From Gnetum montanum (lineage: Eukaryota; Streptophyta; Gnetopsida; Gnetales; Gnetaceae), in the NCBI GenBank assembly GCA_015680685.1, contig MNCI01004245.1, forward strand, positions 1-43,103: a DNA stretch of 43,103 nucleotides, given 5' to 3'. Numbering within the stretch: position 1 is the stretch's first letter; each line of letters begins with the position of its first letter. Shown piece by piece: positions 10,447-21,689 of this stretch. The translations under genes and the position numbers were made by a program. Under the pieces are notes generated by a model. That model made no database searches, was not told the origin of the DNA, and saw nothing but the letters and a program-made list of their open reading frames with translations.

Positions 10447-11030
10447 CTATTTTTTAGGATATCTACTATTGTATTGGTGTTGGCATTCTAGCCTTATTCC
10501 ATTGAGTTTAATAAAGGTTGGGCTAATAGTATATGTTCCTAAATCTTCTAAATTATTTGTGCCTATCAACAAGTCATAACTTCTAATTTCACAATGAATG
10601 ATTTTGATGTGGATTATGTTGTTGCTTATTTTGATAGGAATGGTAGCTTTATGATTTCTTTCCACCTTTTGGGTATTGAACCTAATGTATGTTTTTGGAG
10701 AGTCTTCCCAAATATTTGTGAGTATAATATGCTATTTTGCTAAAGAAACTTTAGTGCCTAAATCTATCTATGCATCTATAGGATATGATTTATAATTTAA
10801 TTTTAATAAACAAACTACATATAGGTAAATTAGTTTTATGATTTCTTTCCACCTTTTGGGTATTGAACCTAATGTATGTTTTTGGAGAGTCTTCCCAAAT
10901 ATTTGTGAGTATAATATGCTATTTTGCTAAAGAAAATTTAGTGCCTAAATCTATCAATGCATCTATAGGATATGATTTATAATTTAATTTTAATAAACAA
11001 ACTACATATAGGTAAATTAGTTTTATGTCT
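10447..11030 (-). pseudogene. Caulimovirid aspartic protease, copy A
   Basis: The open 72-codon - strand frame includes LLIGTNNLEDLGTYTISP, a form of the C-terminal strand and LIGxxxLE helix of retroviral-type aspartic protease. Upstream (to the right) an IDLGTKVSLAK segment stands where the catalytic DTG(A/S/T) should be; Thr has become Leu. The protease would process the viral polyprotein. The frame is disrupted by a 187 bp tandem duplication (10648-11021) that duplicates the active-site segment. Copy B has a single unit (39628-39980), with HLGT in place of DLGT. Confidence 0.7.
10648..11021. repeat. 187 bp tandem duplication inside the protease
   Basis: Units 10648-10834 and 10835-11021 differ at only two positions that I could find (AAACT/AAAAT and ATCTATG/ATCAATG). 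Copy B has only one unit. Against surrounding divergence between copies this is a recent event, or an assembly artefact given the gap 500 bp away. Confidence 0.85.
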
Positions 11031-11418
11031 AGTGTTCATACTTAATGTCAAGATAGGCATAGTTTGAGTCTTCTTTTGATATTACATTTGTTAATTTAAA
11101 AAATGGTTCTTTCTACAACTTTCATAACTCAATTGTTATGATTTGGTACATAGGATACCTTTTGATGGGATCTATGAGATCTTGTCAATAATATTCATGG
11201 AACATACATAATAATCTGAATCATTATCATTATCAGTATAATGTTGATCTAGATCATAATTAGAATCACTAATGATGTAGTTAGAGTATTCTTCAAATTT
11301 TATTAGTATGTCACCTAGTTCAAATTAAAAATTTTCATTAACAAAAAAATCATAATATTTTTCTAATAGGTTGTATTCTTCTTCAAAAGTAATCTTTCTC
11401 AAATGTTTATGTTTCTTG

Positions 11419-11463
11419 GAACAATCATAGGCATAATGATTTCCTTAGTAAAGAAAACAACAA
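11419..11463 (-). pseudogene. Zinc-knuckle relic of viral coat protein, copy A
   Basis: The - strand encodes CCFLY, a stop, then GNHYAYDC. This is a CCHC nucleic-acid-binding knuckle in which the second Cys has become Tyr and the next codon a stop. Spacing to the His is one residue short of the usual C-x2-C-x4-H-x4-C, and copy B has the same spacing with Cys intact, so the short spacing is ancestral to both. Coat-protein knuckles of caulimovirids bind genomic RNA. Confidence 0.65.
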
Positions 11464-11523
11464 ATGTCCTACTTGTTGGCACATGTTTTTATGTGTTTGA
11501 ACATACTACAGAATACTTTTCCA

Positions 11524-11665
11524 NNNNNNNNNNNNNNNNNNNNNNNNNNNNNNNNNNNNNNNNNNNNNNNNNNNNNNNNNNNNNNNNNNNNNNNNNNNNN
11601 NNNNNNNNNNNNNNNNNNNNNNNNNNNNNNNNNNNNNNNNNNNNNNNNNNNNNNNNNNNNNNNNN
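11524..11665. other. Assembly gap (142 N)
   Basis: A run of 142 N. The flanks (CTTTTCCA on the left, TTCTATGGTGGG on the right) correspond to positions near 40537 and 41077 of copy B, which has about 540 bp between them. The true gap is therefore probably larger than shown. Confidence 0.95.
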
Positions 11666-12960
11666 TTCTATGGTGGGCTAGTTTTTCCTAATAATATCAA
11701 TTTTCCATTTGTTTCATATATGGATCATAATATTTATTGTATTTTAAAGTTTCTCATAGAAATTTATCTCAAAATTCATCATTTTAATTTGTTTTGTTTC
11801 CTATAAATTGTTTGGTTATTACACTAATGAATTGTAGAGGAGATCCATTTGAGAGCTAATTCCTTTTGTCAAGAGATATTTGATTCTACATCAATGTAAA
11901 TTCCTAACAAAAATTAAAGACACAATTACTTTTCTATAGCTCCATTAATTTCATCAACCAACTTTTGTCTATCTAAAGAATCTAGATTGTCCATGCAATA
12001 CTTTGGATCCTTTATACTCATTACATGGGAAGTTACTTAAGGATAATCTACAACAAGTGTTGCTAGTTGGTCTTGTTCTTCATGTGTTCATTTGAAGTTG
12101 TGATCCATTACTCATGAGGATTCTTCATTAGCATTGATCAATTTACCTCCACATTTCTATTTTCTAGTTAATCTATGTTTATTCTGACTAGTCGTATGGT
12201 TAGAACCTTTGTTAGATGGAGCGTCTACATTGGTACCATATGCAAGTATAGTAGTTGCAAATTTATGTGTAGTGGGACTATTCAATCTTTGTTTTTGTAC
12301 CCATTTCTGTACTACTAAACTAATGCCCTTGATGTCTCATTATGATTTTCTAATTTCTATGAGGCATTTGGTTATGTTTAAAAATGTAGAGTTAATATGA
12401 GCATTTGCCCAATTCTATAGTTTTATCATGTCTATAGGTGGATCTACTGAGTATTTTTGGTACATTAGATGAGGTCTTCTATGGGTTTTTCTTGTTCGGT
12501 TGAATTGATTTGTGGAATGAATTCTTTATTAGATTCATCATCTGAGCTTTCAATTTTTTCATTTGTATTTATCCTAAGTAAGACATCACATTCAACATAA
12601 TGGTAGGAAGATCCATGTTTAGTAGTAGAGGGATGTTTATAGGATAAATCTACTATTTCTTCAGATCTTGACTCAACCTCTTCTATTAATCTTAGATTCT
12701 ATGCTAGTCTTGAACTCTCACATGTGAGTATTTTTTTTGGGTTAGCAATTATTCCTAATTCAATAAATAAGGCTTTAAGTTGCTTTTCACAAAAGTGCAA
12801 TTATACAATAAACCTTAATTCTTATAATTGTAAACCTAATGTAAAAATAAATATTAAAAGTGATTTGAAAATAAATGAAAATTTTTAATGTAAAATAACT
12901 AAATATAAATCAACATTTTAATTCAAAACATTTGATTGATATTTAAATAACTAGCCATCT
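11666..12960 (-). pseudogene. Caulimovirid coat-protein region, copy A
   Basis: Colinear with 41077-41386 of copy B on both sides, and with about 0.97 kb that copy B lacks. The - strand frames include a candidate start reading MASxLNINQ near 12957, a stretch with CEKQLKALF, and an acidic, Ser/Glu-rich stretch (about 12710-12450) of the kind found near the ends of pararetroviral coat proteins. Nearer the gap lies a segment equivalent to WYYQGK in copy B. Many stops are present. The function would be capsid assembly. Identity rests mainly on position before zinc knuckle, protease and RT. Confidence 0.5.
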
Positions 12961-13240
12961 TGTATGTCAATAAGAGATGTTCAACATGTCAATCAAGGTT
13001 CTTCTTCTATACATTTGATGCTTTAAATGATATTTTTCTTTTTGTTACAATAATTATTATCAAAAAAATATATATTCCAAAATCATAGTCATTTTTCTTC
13101 CTTGGTATATTTCATTTAAATAGCTAAGTCAATAATTCTCTATGCAACTAACCATCTCAATTCTATAGTATATGTTCCTCTTTAAGATACTTGTAACCAA
13201 TATTAATTTTTTTACTACATTAAATATTACTCTGGAACTA
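12961..13240. other. AT-rich spacer between viral and LINE sequence
   Basis: No coding region is supported. It is conserved between copy A and copy B (41387-41645), so it belongs to the duplicated block. Confidence 0.5.
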
Positions 13241-13523
13241 TCCATTCAATAAGCTACAAGGATGGTAGCTTAGATGACTTAGACATGTGCAAAGAAGATC
13301 CAACATTGAGCCTATAAGCAAAGGTTGCTACATCACTATCCCAGAAAGCCATTGGATGCAAGATTAGAGAAGATATAAAAAAAATGATTGAAGATGATTT
13401 CAAGAAACTAAAAATAAACAAAGTTTTAGCTCTTGATAGAGGTAGATAGCAAAAAAAATAAAAAAAATCATTTAGTTAACCCCAATTTGTTGGAACAATG
13501 GAAGGATGATGATGATGATGATT
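13240..13523 (+). mobile_element. 5'-truncated LINE, 3' end fragment, copy A
   Basis: The + strand reads a decayed LRHVQRR motif, followed by a Lys-rich segment, an ALDRGR-type motif and VNPNLLEQ, then a short GAT repeat (13504-13523). This is the usual C-terminus and simple-repeat 3' end of plant LINE reverse-transcriptase proteins. Only the last roughly 90 codons remain, typical of 5' truncation during target-primed reverse transcription. Frames shift several times. The identical fragment in copy B (41645-41915) shows that it predates duplication of the block. Confidence 0.7.
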
Positions 13524-13529
13524 TCATAT

Positions 13530-14160
13530 TACTATGAAGACAATTTGTGATCAATATTTTACTTGTGATATTATCCACAACAATAGGCATTCGATTATAT
13601 ACATTTTTTCTAGTCCTAATATTTACTAGAAGAAGTATTTTGCAATAACTTCTAATGATAATGATCCTCTCCTAAATTAGTAGATGAAGATTTTTTCTTG
13701 ATTTCAGCTTGCCATCTTCCTCTTTAAATGCTCTATAAAATGTTAACAATAAAGATGGATCAAAGAAATAATATGGTAAATAAAATTTTTGAATAGCTTG
13801 CACATTCTTGAAATAGTATCTAAATATTATGTCATTTAAATATTGTTCTGATTTAAAACTTACTAAATCACTTTCCTTNGCATTCTCATCATGTTAGTGA
13901 CATAAGTATCCTGATTATCAAACATGCATGAATAATATAAAAATAATATCAATATGGTAAAGTTTAATTTTTGTATATTAATAATTCTATAAATTTTTGT
14001 ACCTTATCAATTGACCTATCTTCCAAGCTTATGATTATATCCTTATAAATATTTTCTATTTCTAAAATACTTTTGTATTTCTCTTCTTCATATTTCATAT
14101 TAAAAGTATCTTCATCTATTGAATATAATTTCTTTGTAGTTTTAGTCTGCAATAAGATTT
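13530..14160 (-). pseudogene. Ulp1-like (C48) protease gene fragment with introns, copy A
   Basis: The - strand, read from 14152, has an open stretch ending at SIDK, then GTACAA, and AG just before a DTYV-encoding stretch. This is a plausible intron. After the single N at 13879 it encodes ESDLVSFKSEQYLNDIIF, then FYLPYYFFDPSLLL and KSRKN. This pattern resembles the start of SUMO-protease peptidase domains (L...xLND.I..Y then F.FF....L). The catalytic His, Asp and Cys lie further on and are not present: the LINE fragment follows instead. Two stops occur afterwards. It could be host gene debris or part of a transposon, since some MULEs carry Ulp1-like genes. Family assignment is by pattern only. 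Confidence 0.4.
13879..13879. other. Single N at a hidden deletion
   Basis: The N lies between ACTTTCCTT and GCATTCTCATC. In copy B these two strings are separated by about 165 bp (42269-42427) containing an exon-intron junction. The N therefore probably marks unresolved or missing sequence. Confidence 0.8.
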
Positions 14161-16450
14161 ATTGATCATCATCATGTAGAGATATAATTTCAATGTTCTT
14201 GTCTGCATGTAGAGTTCTTAGTATGTTATTGAAGAAAAATAACATAATAATGAAATAGAAACCTTTAGCAACTATCTTATTCTTAAGCATATCTAAGTTG
14301 ATGAGCATGTTCTAAAAGGTTACTAATTTACAAGAGTCATAGTTGACATCTTTTGGAACTATAACGTAAACAAGAAGAATATCCTTGAGGGATTCAACAT
14401 TAAATGAATGCTCCTCCATAACATCATAGTTACTATCTATAAAATCCTTTGGTACATCAATTGTTTCTACTATTTTGAAAAATTAATATATTTAAACATT
14501 CAAATTCTTACTCCTATGATGGTAGATATTACTATATCTAAAAGAAATGTTATGGTAAATTTAGTCATTAAAGTTATTAACAAAATCTGTAATAAATTAG
14601 TTTTTGACATCAAGATTAATAAAAACTATAGAGAACATAGCATTTGTGTTGTAAAAAATCAATTAAATTCTTTAAAAAATATAAAGGAGACCATTATTAT
14701 TATATTTTTATAATCAACAATTGTGTAGGATGAACAAATTCCCAATTTTGCTTATAATAATAGAAACCCTGCATTTCCTTAATCTATGTAGCCATGCTAA
14801 TCTCATCATCAAGAGATATTAAGTATTGATGTAGCATTTATTGAGCAAATAGTTGAAGTCTTAGTTCATCTTTAAAGAACTCACCTTTTCAAATAAACTA
14901 ATGAACATATAATTATTAATAGAATATCTATAATAAAAGCATGTTTAAGTATATCATCTTGAAAGTGCAAAATGTAAAGTATAAATAATTAGAAACAGAT
15001 ATATGTCACAAATATTTTTAATGTTGAGCTCTTTTGAAGCACTATAAAATAATCCCTATTAACAAAGAATTGAATAAATGCTAGCTTTTAGAAATAAACA
15101 TAATTCATTTGATCATGCTTCTACTCTAATGTTATCATTCAATTGATAATATATTTCCTTGGCTCATCCTTTCCCTTGGGATTCTTAAAATACATCTATC
15201 CACTAAGAATCATATCCACTGATATTTCTATTTTATATTATCTAAGAACTTGTAGTGGATGGAATAAATTTACATTAGATATTTCAAGTTGTTCTCTCTA
15301 AAATTCTCATTAGATGATATCATAGGACAATATTGAAGTATTTCATTTTAGTACACAAAAAATATATCATTCGATTTCTTATATAATGTATCATCCATAT
15401 GAAGGAAAATTTTTCATTCTTATAGAGCCTTAAAAGTTGGCATACTAAAATAATAGAAATAATATGTCATTAGTTCATTTTAAGAAAAATAATTGCATGT
15501 AGAAATTCAATGAGAATATTTTAGTATATACTTGAAAATAAATTTGAGGCTATCATAGATAGGCTTAAGCTTATTTGAAAATACAACATTTGATAATTTT
15601 ATAATATTATTTTGGGCCAAGTAGCTTCTAGCATGCCTCAGTGTCTCTACGTATGATAGCTCATACTTCATACCCTAGATAGAATTCTAAGAATAAAATA
15701 TTCTTGTAATAATAATAATGTGAGTATCTAATTCCAATATCTTTGCATGACAAACTTTATAAAAATGCTTCACTAATTATTCAACATTGTCTCTATCTAA
15801 TAGAACTTTAGCAACTTCAATTGAATGTTGTTCATTAAGAATCTAGAAGCATACATCTTCCTGATTCATTTTAAACTTCTTTCTCACAAGATCATATGTC
15901 TATGATCTTGATAGAATGATAATTCCTATCATCTTCTCTGTTGCTATGTCATCTTGCCACTTATAGCATGTTGGTGTAAATTCTCTCCCACTCAAATGAT
16001 TCTAACTAGATATTTTATCATTGAGGCAAGGAAATCCTCACTATACTTCATGCTCATTGTTCTTATTCTAAACTTAATAGGAGCTTGATTGAATTGGTTT
16101 ATTTTAATCTAATAACTTATTAAAAATTTCAAGTGGAAAAATTTTCTGTATGTTAATGCAACTTTAATTCCTTTACTTATAATGTCCATGGCTCTTACTT
16201 TAGGACTTAAATTTTTTCTTTATCTTGAATAAATTTATTTTGGAGAAGCCTTCGATAGATACTATAATATGTATAGAAAACTTCTCATATGATGTGTCAA
16301 TAGGAGTTTGATGTATGTGTCATAAGGATGGTTCATATGATTGAGCATATATAGAATCACATAGGATATATGCATTAGTCTCCTCTACTAGAAGAATCTT
16401 TTAATATAGGAGATAATCTTAGCCTTTGAATGATTCATCTCTAAAACACC
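14161..16450 (-). other. AT-rich gene-like debris, unrecognised
   Basis: About 2.3 kb of very AT-rich DNA. On the - strand several runs look protein-like, for example segments near 15960-15720 with VRKKFKMNQEDVCF and EVAKVLLDRDN, near 16150-16000 with KGIKVALTYRKFFHLKF, and near 15200 with KIEISVDMILSG. They share orientation with the Ulp1-like fragment and lie upstream of it, so they may be its 5' exons. I do not recognise them. The + strand open frame at 14408-14713 has the composition of chance AT-rich sequence. Confidence 0.35.
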
Positions 16451-16547
16451 ACCGAATTTGGGTGACAACACCTCAACAACAAATTTTTCTAAGTGTCAAC
16501 ACGAGGCAATTTTTTTCTAAGTGTTTGGCCCATGCTCCCATTGCTAA

Positions 16548-17010
16548 GACTATGCTCTAGAGCATAGTCAGCGTAGCATGCAGCATAGAACCAGATTTGC
16601 AAAATTTTCTAAGTATTGATAGCAGTTGTAAAATTTATTTTTAAGTGTTGTGCTATGCTCCAATTCTCCCTAGTGCACTCTAGAGTGTAGTCAGTGTAGC
16701 ATGTACTTCAGTGGCTAGTTTGCCTAAGTGTCAAGCTAGGAGCTATCAAGCTAGCTCAGAAAGGAAGAAATAGGTTGGCAAATTTTCTAACTTCTAAGGC
16801 TACCCCTCCTGCTACACTCTAGAGTATAGCCAGCGTAACCTGAATGAGGAATGCAAGTTTTTCCAATTTTTTCTAAGTTTCAGTGCTACTCTTTCACTCT
16901 CTCCTACTACACTTTAGAGCATAGCTAGCATTGGGCTTTAATTTTTGTAGAATTTGCTTAACTATCAAGTTATGCTCTAGAGCATAGCTAGTGTAGCAAA
17001 GCATGATAGC
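16548..17010 (+). repeat. Palindromic U3 subrepeats, five copies
   Basis: A motif centred on CTCTAGAG recurs at about 16548-16569, 16672-16690, 16811-16829, 16907-16925 and 16971-16986, usually followed by CAG(C/T)GTAGCATG or a close variant. The first copy, GACTATGCTCTAGAGCATAGTC, is a perfect palindrome. Spacing is about 60-140 bp, with TTTTCTAAGTGT-type sequence between copies. Position upstream of the TATA box suggests enhancer-type subrepeats. Confidence 0.8.
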
Positions 17011-17406
17011 CTCCAAAATATTCTAGAGCTTAGCACTAGCCTCCATCTTAGCCTCAACACTCCTTCAGCAAGTAATATCAATAATTTTCATTTCTTTTGC
17101 ACCCCCTATTTGTCCCAAGATTGTACCTATGCTTGACCCCACTCGAAAGAGGGGAGAGCATAGTCTCAAAGCATAGCCTTCAAATTGCATTACGTTGCAC
17201 TATTTGTAGGTACATTGTAGTCATTTTGACTCTAGCACATGTAGTCTTGGTAGCATAGTCACAATATGGAAGTCTCTTGGGGTCCATTGAAGCACACCAG
17301 AGCGTAGCACTAATTGCTTCAGTGGGAGCATATCTAGGATCAGTGTAACCCCAACTACCTCCATGCCACGTGACACCCGATCCGCATTTCATGACAACCC
17401 TAACCC

Positions 17407-17414
17407 TATAAATA
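17407..17414 (+). promoter_or_regulatory. TATA box of element E LTR
   Basis: TATAAATA in the context AACCCTATAAATACCCATG. It lies downstream of the palindromic subrepeats and upstream of the presumed R-U5. It supports + strand transcription of element E. Confidence 0.65.
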
Positions 17415-17940
17415 CCCATGCATTTCACATTTTAGGAGTTGGAAAATAAAAAGCACGGCTAGAAAATTCAAACTTTGGTGGGCATTTTTCAGTTGGCAAA
17501 TTTTCACTCGCATGGCATTTTCACTTGACAAACTTGAGGTAAATTGAGCACCCCTACACCCTAGAGTGCTCAACACCTTAGCAACACCTTTGCATATCAC
17601 AACACACCGTAGCCTATAGGACATCGTGGTAGCCAACCCAGTAGGTGCACACTTCATGGAAAATGTTAGTTTTCATAGCCTCGACACCCTAGAGACTGTG
17701 ACTATGCTACCTACTACACCTATTTGCACACCATGTACCTCCTCAGTTCTCCTTTGCAATTGCTATGCTCCCCCCATTTTGGGCAGCGCCATTCTTTCTC
17801 TCTCAAATTTCATTGCATTCTCAAGCATTTTCTTGGCATTTTGGCATTGCATCTTCAGTGTTGTTTCTATTTCATGCATATTTGCACATTTGCACCATCG
17901 TTCTCACACTAGGAAACCTTGCTACGCTTAGGCTTAGTTA

Positions 17941-19640
17941 GCCCTGATACCACCAAAGATACCATTTGAACCCCTAGCGCTCATTTGTTGAAACACTCCA
18001 TAAGTCCTCATTTGATCAATAAGACCATCTTAGGAGCTCCACCGCCATTTTCCCCTCTAGTGATGGCCCTTTGGATAAGGGTAGGGTGTGGACCCCTCGG
18101 TGTGACCATTCTAGATGTTAACATTTTCAATCACTATAGTGTTATGGTGCTAGAAGAAGGGCCTTGCCATTTCCTTCTATGTTCAGTTGTAGTCCCACAT
18201 GCTCTTTGTACCCCCATTACTAGCTTTAAGCTAGTGTAGACTCAACACCCTTGTGGACTTGCCATGATAGTAGCTATATCATAGGCTAGTGTATGAGTTG
18301 TCTACAAGTTAGTTAGTGCAGATTGGACCCAATTTTCGATTCCCCTAAAACCCCATTGGATGAAAGCCAAAGTGTATCCTTGGCACTTATCCAAAACTCT
18401 ATGTGCTCAGGAAGGCATAGCTAGCCAAAATGTAGCAAGCGTAGCACACTAGAGTTAGTTTTTTTTCTTTTCTCTTTTAGCAATGTTTTCAGACTTGGCC
18501 ATTTTCAGTATTTTTTAGCATCTTCTTTCTTAGTAATTTTTTTAGCATTTCTATACTTAGCCATTTTTAGTATTTTTTAGCATCTTCTTACTTATTCATT
18601 TTTTTAGCATTTCTATACTTAGCCATTTTTTAGCATTTGCAACTTTTGCATTTTTTGCATAGAATCATGAATCCTAAGTAGCCCTCGACCTTTTCCATAT
18701 GTGTGGTTGTTGTTCGACCTATTTAGTGAGAGATCATAATTGATCTTCTTAGGGCTAGGGGGTCCACCTTGGTAGAGAGGCAATTGCTCAGAACATGCAA
18801 CCAACCTCCCAAGTACATGGTACTTGATGACAAAAAATATAACTTCCTTTACACAAAACTCTAGATGAGTCTATCCCTAGATTACCAAGAAATGGAAATT
18901 AAATAGGATTAAAAAATCATACACTAGAATGGGAGGGAGGACTTCCCTACCCCTAATGATTTCATTTCACTCATTGGGACCTTTTGATGGCTACTTAACC
19001 AATGCATTTGATTGAGTAGGTCGAATAAGAATTATGTGACAACCGACTATGAGGAGCCCCTATAGAATGGACAAGATGATTTCAAGGCTCATTCAAAGAA
19101 CAAAAATCCCTTTTATGCCTCCATTTAGTAGGCTACCTCTAGTTTCATCCCTCCATAATCCTAGCCATCTACTTTCTATTAGGTAATTACATCCCCTTTG
19201 TCACCTCCTAGGTCAACCCCTATGGTGGTAAGTTATCAAGTGCATGTACATTAGGGTGTAGGGCCATTTGTCACCACTTCCTTTGTACATCACACACATC
19301 AGGATGTAGGACCATCTGCGACCATCCCCTTCGTGACATCGGCACAGTCTATGCAATCCTCCATGCTAGCATCCATCATGCCCATGCAGCCTTACGTACA
19401 CACTGCGCAGATGTCCTAGCCACCACCAACTTAGCTGTTGTACATTTTTCCTATCTCATTTGCATCCCCTATAATGGCACAAGTCATGACTACATGGTGG
19501 ACCCCAGCATTAGTGCCCATGGTGTAACACACATAGTAGTACAAGCAACAACACACACAACAGACATCTCATGTGGTTGTGTAGCCCACAACAAGGCTAT
19601 GGATCACTCAAGTAGCATAGTGGGTAGCACAATTGGTGCA
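17941..19640 (+). other. Element E leader, non-coding
   Basis: About 1.7 kb between LTR and gag. Open frames here are short and not recognised. It contains the 62 bp tandem repeat at 18493-18636. Long leaders are common in large Tat elements. Confidence 0.45.
18493..18636. repeat. 62 bp tandem repeat, about 2.3 units
   Basis: Unit 1 is 18493-18554 and unit 2 is 18555-18616, followed by a partial third unit. Each starts ACTT(A/G)GCCATTTT and contains TATTTTTTAGCATCTTCTT. Only a few substitutions separate the first two units. T-rich, no coding potential. Confidence 0.8.
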
Positions 19641-20410
19641 ACTCATTGCATCCATCCTGAGCTAGGATGAAATATTCAAGCTCATTTAGACACTCACTAA
19701 GGAGGTTAAGTGAGTCAAAGATGCCTGCTCTGAAATGGTCTATGTGATGGACTTTTACCAAGATAACCCAATTAATCCTACAATCCCATCATTGACCCTA
19801 GCTCCTAGAGTTCAACTTCCCTAGTTCACTAAATATAATGGTGAAGGGTATCCTAACACCAATCTAGTGACCTCTCATTTTGAATGCCTTGTCATGTAGG
19901 CATGGCCACATGTAATCATCCATGTGTTTTCCATGTCCCTAATTGGCAAGGTGCTAGACTAGTACCGCATGCTCCCCAAGGTCTACATATCTTCCTTGGA
20001 GGAATTGCTTAATCAGTCCATAATTTGCTTTAAGTACAGCTTGAAGCCTGATGCAACCTTGGATCAACTAAGGTAAATCAAGTAGGGCCACTTAGAGCTT
20101 GTGCAAAAATTCATCCAGTGCTAGAGAACTACACTTAAGGAGATTCATGAGCTCATTGTGGAAATCCACCTACTGGTCATTTTCAAAGACATAGTGAATG
20201 ACTTCATCAAGTTGAAGTTGTACTACCTTGCCTTGCACTCTTTGTGCTAAGTGTTTGCTGAAATGAAGGGCATTTAGGATGTGGGGAAGACTTGTAAGGA
20301 TCCAACCTATGTGGCCTACAAAAATGCACATGCAAAGAAAGACAAGAAAAAAGGGCAAGACAACCACAACCATTGCAATAGTGGCCAATGAGGCCAAGCC
20401 AAACAATGCC
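19641..20410 (+). pseudogene. gag: Element E gag
   Basis: In the frame starting near 19795 the + strand encodes FTKYNGEGYPN, then HVFSMSLIGKVLD, a YISSLEELL segment and a Lys-rich C-terminal stretch with KKDKKKGQ. This is the order of the Ty3/gypsy capsid domain (PF03732-type): the Y(D/N)G.G.P start, the L.G.A..WY segment (here LDxYR, with the Trp codon now a stop), and SWEEL. The protein would form the particle shell. Most stops are TAG, consistent with CAG or TGG decay. It is too broken to be translated. Confidence 0.65.
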
Positions 20411-20629
20411 AATTCAACGACCAAGGCACCTAAGGCCTTGACCAACAACAAGGCATCTGGCTCTAGCACTATAGCAACCAACTAGTCCACATCATCAATA
20501 GCCATAAGGCAAGCTACCCTAAGGCTAGACTTTGAGTGGAAGGACTGCGCAAAGTATACACTATCTCCCATTAGGCCATCAAAGCTCTTGGGTTAGCTAC
20601 TCAACACTAGGTGCATCCAATATTAGCAA

Positions 20630-21061
20630 ATGTCTGAAGATGCTTGTAAGTGCCATGATCGCTATTGCAAGCTCCTCAAAGATCCATTAGTTGTTACACC
20701 AAATGAGCCTTCAATCCCTAAACATTTTAGGTTGGACCAGTTCTACCATTATGATCAACTATCTGGCCATGACATGAATTTCTACATGGCCTTACAGGAT
20801 GACATACAAAGCATGATTGACTGAGGTGAATTGGTCCTTGATGCAACCAACCCAATTTTCCTAGAAAATCAATCAATGAAGGTCTACAAAGACCCTCTCA
20901 ATGCAAGTGATGTAGGCTACATTATCAATGCCATCAACATTGAGGACGACTCAGAACCAACACAAGAGCCATTTGTGGTTCATATGCCCTCTAGCAACAT
21001 TTGGGCCTCCTTAGTGTCAACCAGTTTGAGGTTCCCTTTTGACATCAGATCATCACTTTAG
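20630..21061 (+). pseudogene. Element E gag-protease linker region
   Basis: Two adjacent open stretches (20630-20824 and 20831-21061) share one frame apart from a single TGA after SMID. They contain HYDQLSGHDMNF, MALQDDIQSMID and GELVLDATNP. Tat elements have a similar H..x.GH.T..C..L...I..LI..G segment between capsid and protease; here the final Cys is replaced. Long preservation suggests recent constraint relative to the rest of the element, or chance. Confidence 0.55.
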
Positions 21062-21689
21062 GTTCCCATGACACCCTTTGTGGTTAGGACCTTTCAACAC
21101 ATTGCAGTGACAGTAGCCTAAACATCCTTTTTCATTAGGATGCCTCAATGTACGAACTCCTCACCTACTCAGAGTTGGGTGGTGGGAACTGCATCAAGCC
21201 CTGCTTGCCCAAAGCCTCATCCTACATACAACAACATGCAGTCTAAGTGGTAGCCTGGGAGGCCCAATGAGCACCTCATCAACAAAATTATTAGGAAACA
21301 CATGGAGCTAGGTCAACCTAATTCCTTCCCTTTAGCTTCCCTTCTTATGGCTACATCAACCAAAACAACCATCGTGAGCAATCAACAACTGAGCACTATG
21401 GCTCAAAAGTACATAAAGCAAGCCAAATCCAAATCTCCCCCTCCTAAGAGATTTGTCTCCTGGGCTGCATGGAGGAGATGAAGGCCAACAAGGAAACTGA
21501 CAGTGGTAAGGATTTCCTAAATGCATTGGCATAAGTCAAATAGGCTCTAAAATAGAAAAACATAACCTTGAGCCTATACAACTTGGTCATGACCTCCTTT
21601 TCTTACCACAAAGCACTATTTTTCATGTTGTCCTCTATTCCTATTAAGGAGGACATCCCAATAGATGAACAAGCCATCTACACTATGAT

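Larger units (their letters stand above)
16450..17940 (+). repeat. Element E 5' LTR (approximate limits)
   Basis: Called from a change of base composition near 16450, a TATA box at 17407-17414, U3-type internal repeats with palindromes (16548-17010), and coding sequence downstream in the same direction. The second LTR is outside the window, so limits cannot be confirmed by pairing. A CACCACCGAATTTGGGTGAC string near 16446 could be close to the LTR start. Confidence 0.45.

Noticed and set aside
11403-11691. Two + strand open frames running through the N gap
   Set aside because: They exist only because N codons are not stops; the real content here is a - strand zinc-knuckle and coat-protein region.
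13504-13523. GAT repeat as an independent microsatellite
   Set aside because: It directly follows LINE C-terminal coding sequence in both copies and is best explained as the LINE 3' tail.
14408-14713. 101-codon + strand frame in AT-rich DNA
   Set aside because: Composition is Ile/Asn/Lys/Leu-rich as expected by chance in AT-rich DNA, it opposes the neighbouring gene-like stretches, and no motif is visible.
17941-17953. Sequence GCCCTGATACCAC, resembling a tRNA-Met primer site on the - strand
   Set aside because: Element E reads on the + strand and I found no - strand retroelement or LTR to match this primer direction. One mismatch to a 12-mer is not enough alone.
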